A DNA stretch of 31,023 nt from Phaeoceros laevis (taxonomy: Eukaryota > Anthocerotophyta > Anthocerotopsida > Notothyladales). Below are positions 30,132 to 31,023 of the stretch, in pieces; positions within the stretch are counted from its first letter, which is position 1; each line of letters begins with the position of its first letter. The notes under the pieces are model-generated. The model had not been told where the DNA came from. It did not search any database and saw only the letters and a program-made list of their open reading frames with translations. The translations under genes were made by a program, and so were the position numbers. The stretch covers positions 123,352-154,374 of the forward strand of contig JBNGIQ010009380.1 in the NCBI GenBank assembly GCA_049999765.1, read 5' to 3'.

Positions 30132-30869
30132 CTAGATTTTGGGATCTGTCTTGCGGGTTGTCAGGGACTGAACCAAGCATTGCAAGGTGTCGATTTCCTC
30201 TTTCATTCTGTACATCAGTTTCTTTCTAGGATCGGATCCCAAGATAGAGTTGTAAGTGCCATAGAGCCTGTTTGCTTTGGTGGAATAACGAAGAGAGTTC
30301 AGGCTCTCTTGAAAGTCCTGTAGGTATAGGCCGGGTTATGCACAGTAGTAAGTCACTTGGGCCTCCGCAAAGAAGGCATGCAAGGCCTCACTTACCTGCT
30401 CCGCTGGAGAAATGGTTGCCAGCAGAAAGGTCCTACTGTTACGCCCCAATGATTCTCGGAGGAGCCATGTGAGAGCGCAGCTCCTATAGGATGTGTAAGT
30501 ATTTCTTGACAAACTCAGAATCACCTGCAAAACATAAACAGGTCCTTGGGCTTTCCTCATTTGATACAAGCACCTGAAAAGCCGGTGGTGTGTATTCAAC
30601 TCACTTCATGCAACTGAGACAGTGAACGGTTGATGTACTTCCAATCCTGTTCTTGCTCCCCATTCTTCTCTTCACCTTTGCAGCTCCAGTTGTTCTGGAG
30701 TTTCTCACTTCCTGCATGTGGCGTATATTCAAAATATGGGTAAAGCAATACGCATGTAAAAATGAGCTCTGGAAGGCTGAAAACTAACGTAACAAACTTC
30801 AGCACCTGCAAGGTCCACGAGGTTGATAACAGTGTGCCGTGCTGCGCACGACTTTTCTCCTGCTGGGCC
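30132..30869 (-). CDS. kinesin motor protein, C-terminal part (partial, kinesin-3-like)
   Basis: Minus-strand exons 30869-30806, 30711-30605, 30524-30396 and 30317-30132 (stop TAG) join in frame; the gene continues beyond the right edge. Motor motifs in order are INLVDLAGSE (switch II, split by an intron), INRSLSQLHEVI (usual NKSL..L.KVI), YRSCALTWLLRESLGRNSRT and LLATISPAEQ. The neck follows: FQESLNSLRYSTKANRL then MYRMKEEIDTLQ. LTWLLRE.LG.NSRT recalls kinesin-3 (UNC-104/KIF1: LTWLLKENLGGNSKT). The first exon could instead begin at 30898. The protein stops about 61 residues after the last motor exon junction, so no long stalk, FHA or PH domain follows in this frame. Kinesins move along microtubules using ATP; cargo unknown. 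Confidence 0.85.
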
Positions 30870-31023
30870 CTGCAGGAAGATGACAGATGAATTTTCCACT
30901 CAGAAGGTGTTCTACTACCCTGTTAGACAGTGGCCTATTCTACAAAAACCGCGTCAGCACAGACGTAAAATAGCAGCATGTGGCAGTAGCCCCCCCTCCC
31001 CCCCTTTGAGCTGTCAATTGGAG

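Overview
The window is nuclear DNA of a land plant, probably a non-seed plant such as a bryophyte or lycophyte. Genes are split by short GT-AG introns (mostly about 70-330 nt) and lie on both strands. The recognisable proteins are plant-typical: a four-MA3 MRF translation regulator, a non-LEC1 NF-YB subunit and a sucrose transporter of the long-loop SUT2/SUC3 type. The narrower placement is inference from the conserved NF-YB sequence, compact introns and a kinesin-3-like motor fragment; I cannot name the species. Every spliced model below was assembled by hand from splice sites and reading-frame continuity, and all have intact frames.

Layout. 1-4157 is accessory DNA: tandem and dispersed repeats, an inverted-repeat (MITE-like) element and one possible small secreted peptide. 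4158-5776 (+) is a zeta-crystallin-type quinone oxidoreductase. It is convergent with 6357-7202 (-), a Yippee zinc-binding protein. 7203-10016 is mainly AT-rich, repeat-bearing intergenic DNA. 10017-12579 (+) is an MRF/PDCD4-like protein with four MA3 domains. 12989-14448 (+) is the mitochondrial F1-ATPase assembly chaperone ATP12. 15708-18926 (+) is an acidic, Gly/Gln-rich protein with a C-terminal RRM, preceded by a long leader. 19812-22292 (-) is a large single-ORF orphan gene of 826 codons. 23711-27305 (+) is a 14-exon sucrose transporter. 28416-29057 (-) is NF-YB. 30132-30869 (-) is the 3' end of a kinesin motor gene that runs off the right edge.

The genes are ordinary eukaryotic neighbours with separate housekeeping roles: redox, translation control, mitochondrial assembly, RNA binding, sugar transport, transcription and microtubule transport. 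I see no operon-like system, CRISPR array, rRNA or tRNA. The least explained items are the orphan gene, which contains a 108-nt in-frame sequence that looks like an intron, and the unusual kinesin end. The left-hand repeats and the inverted-repeat element are the main mobile-DNA signals.
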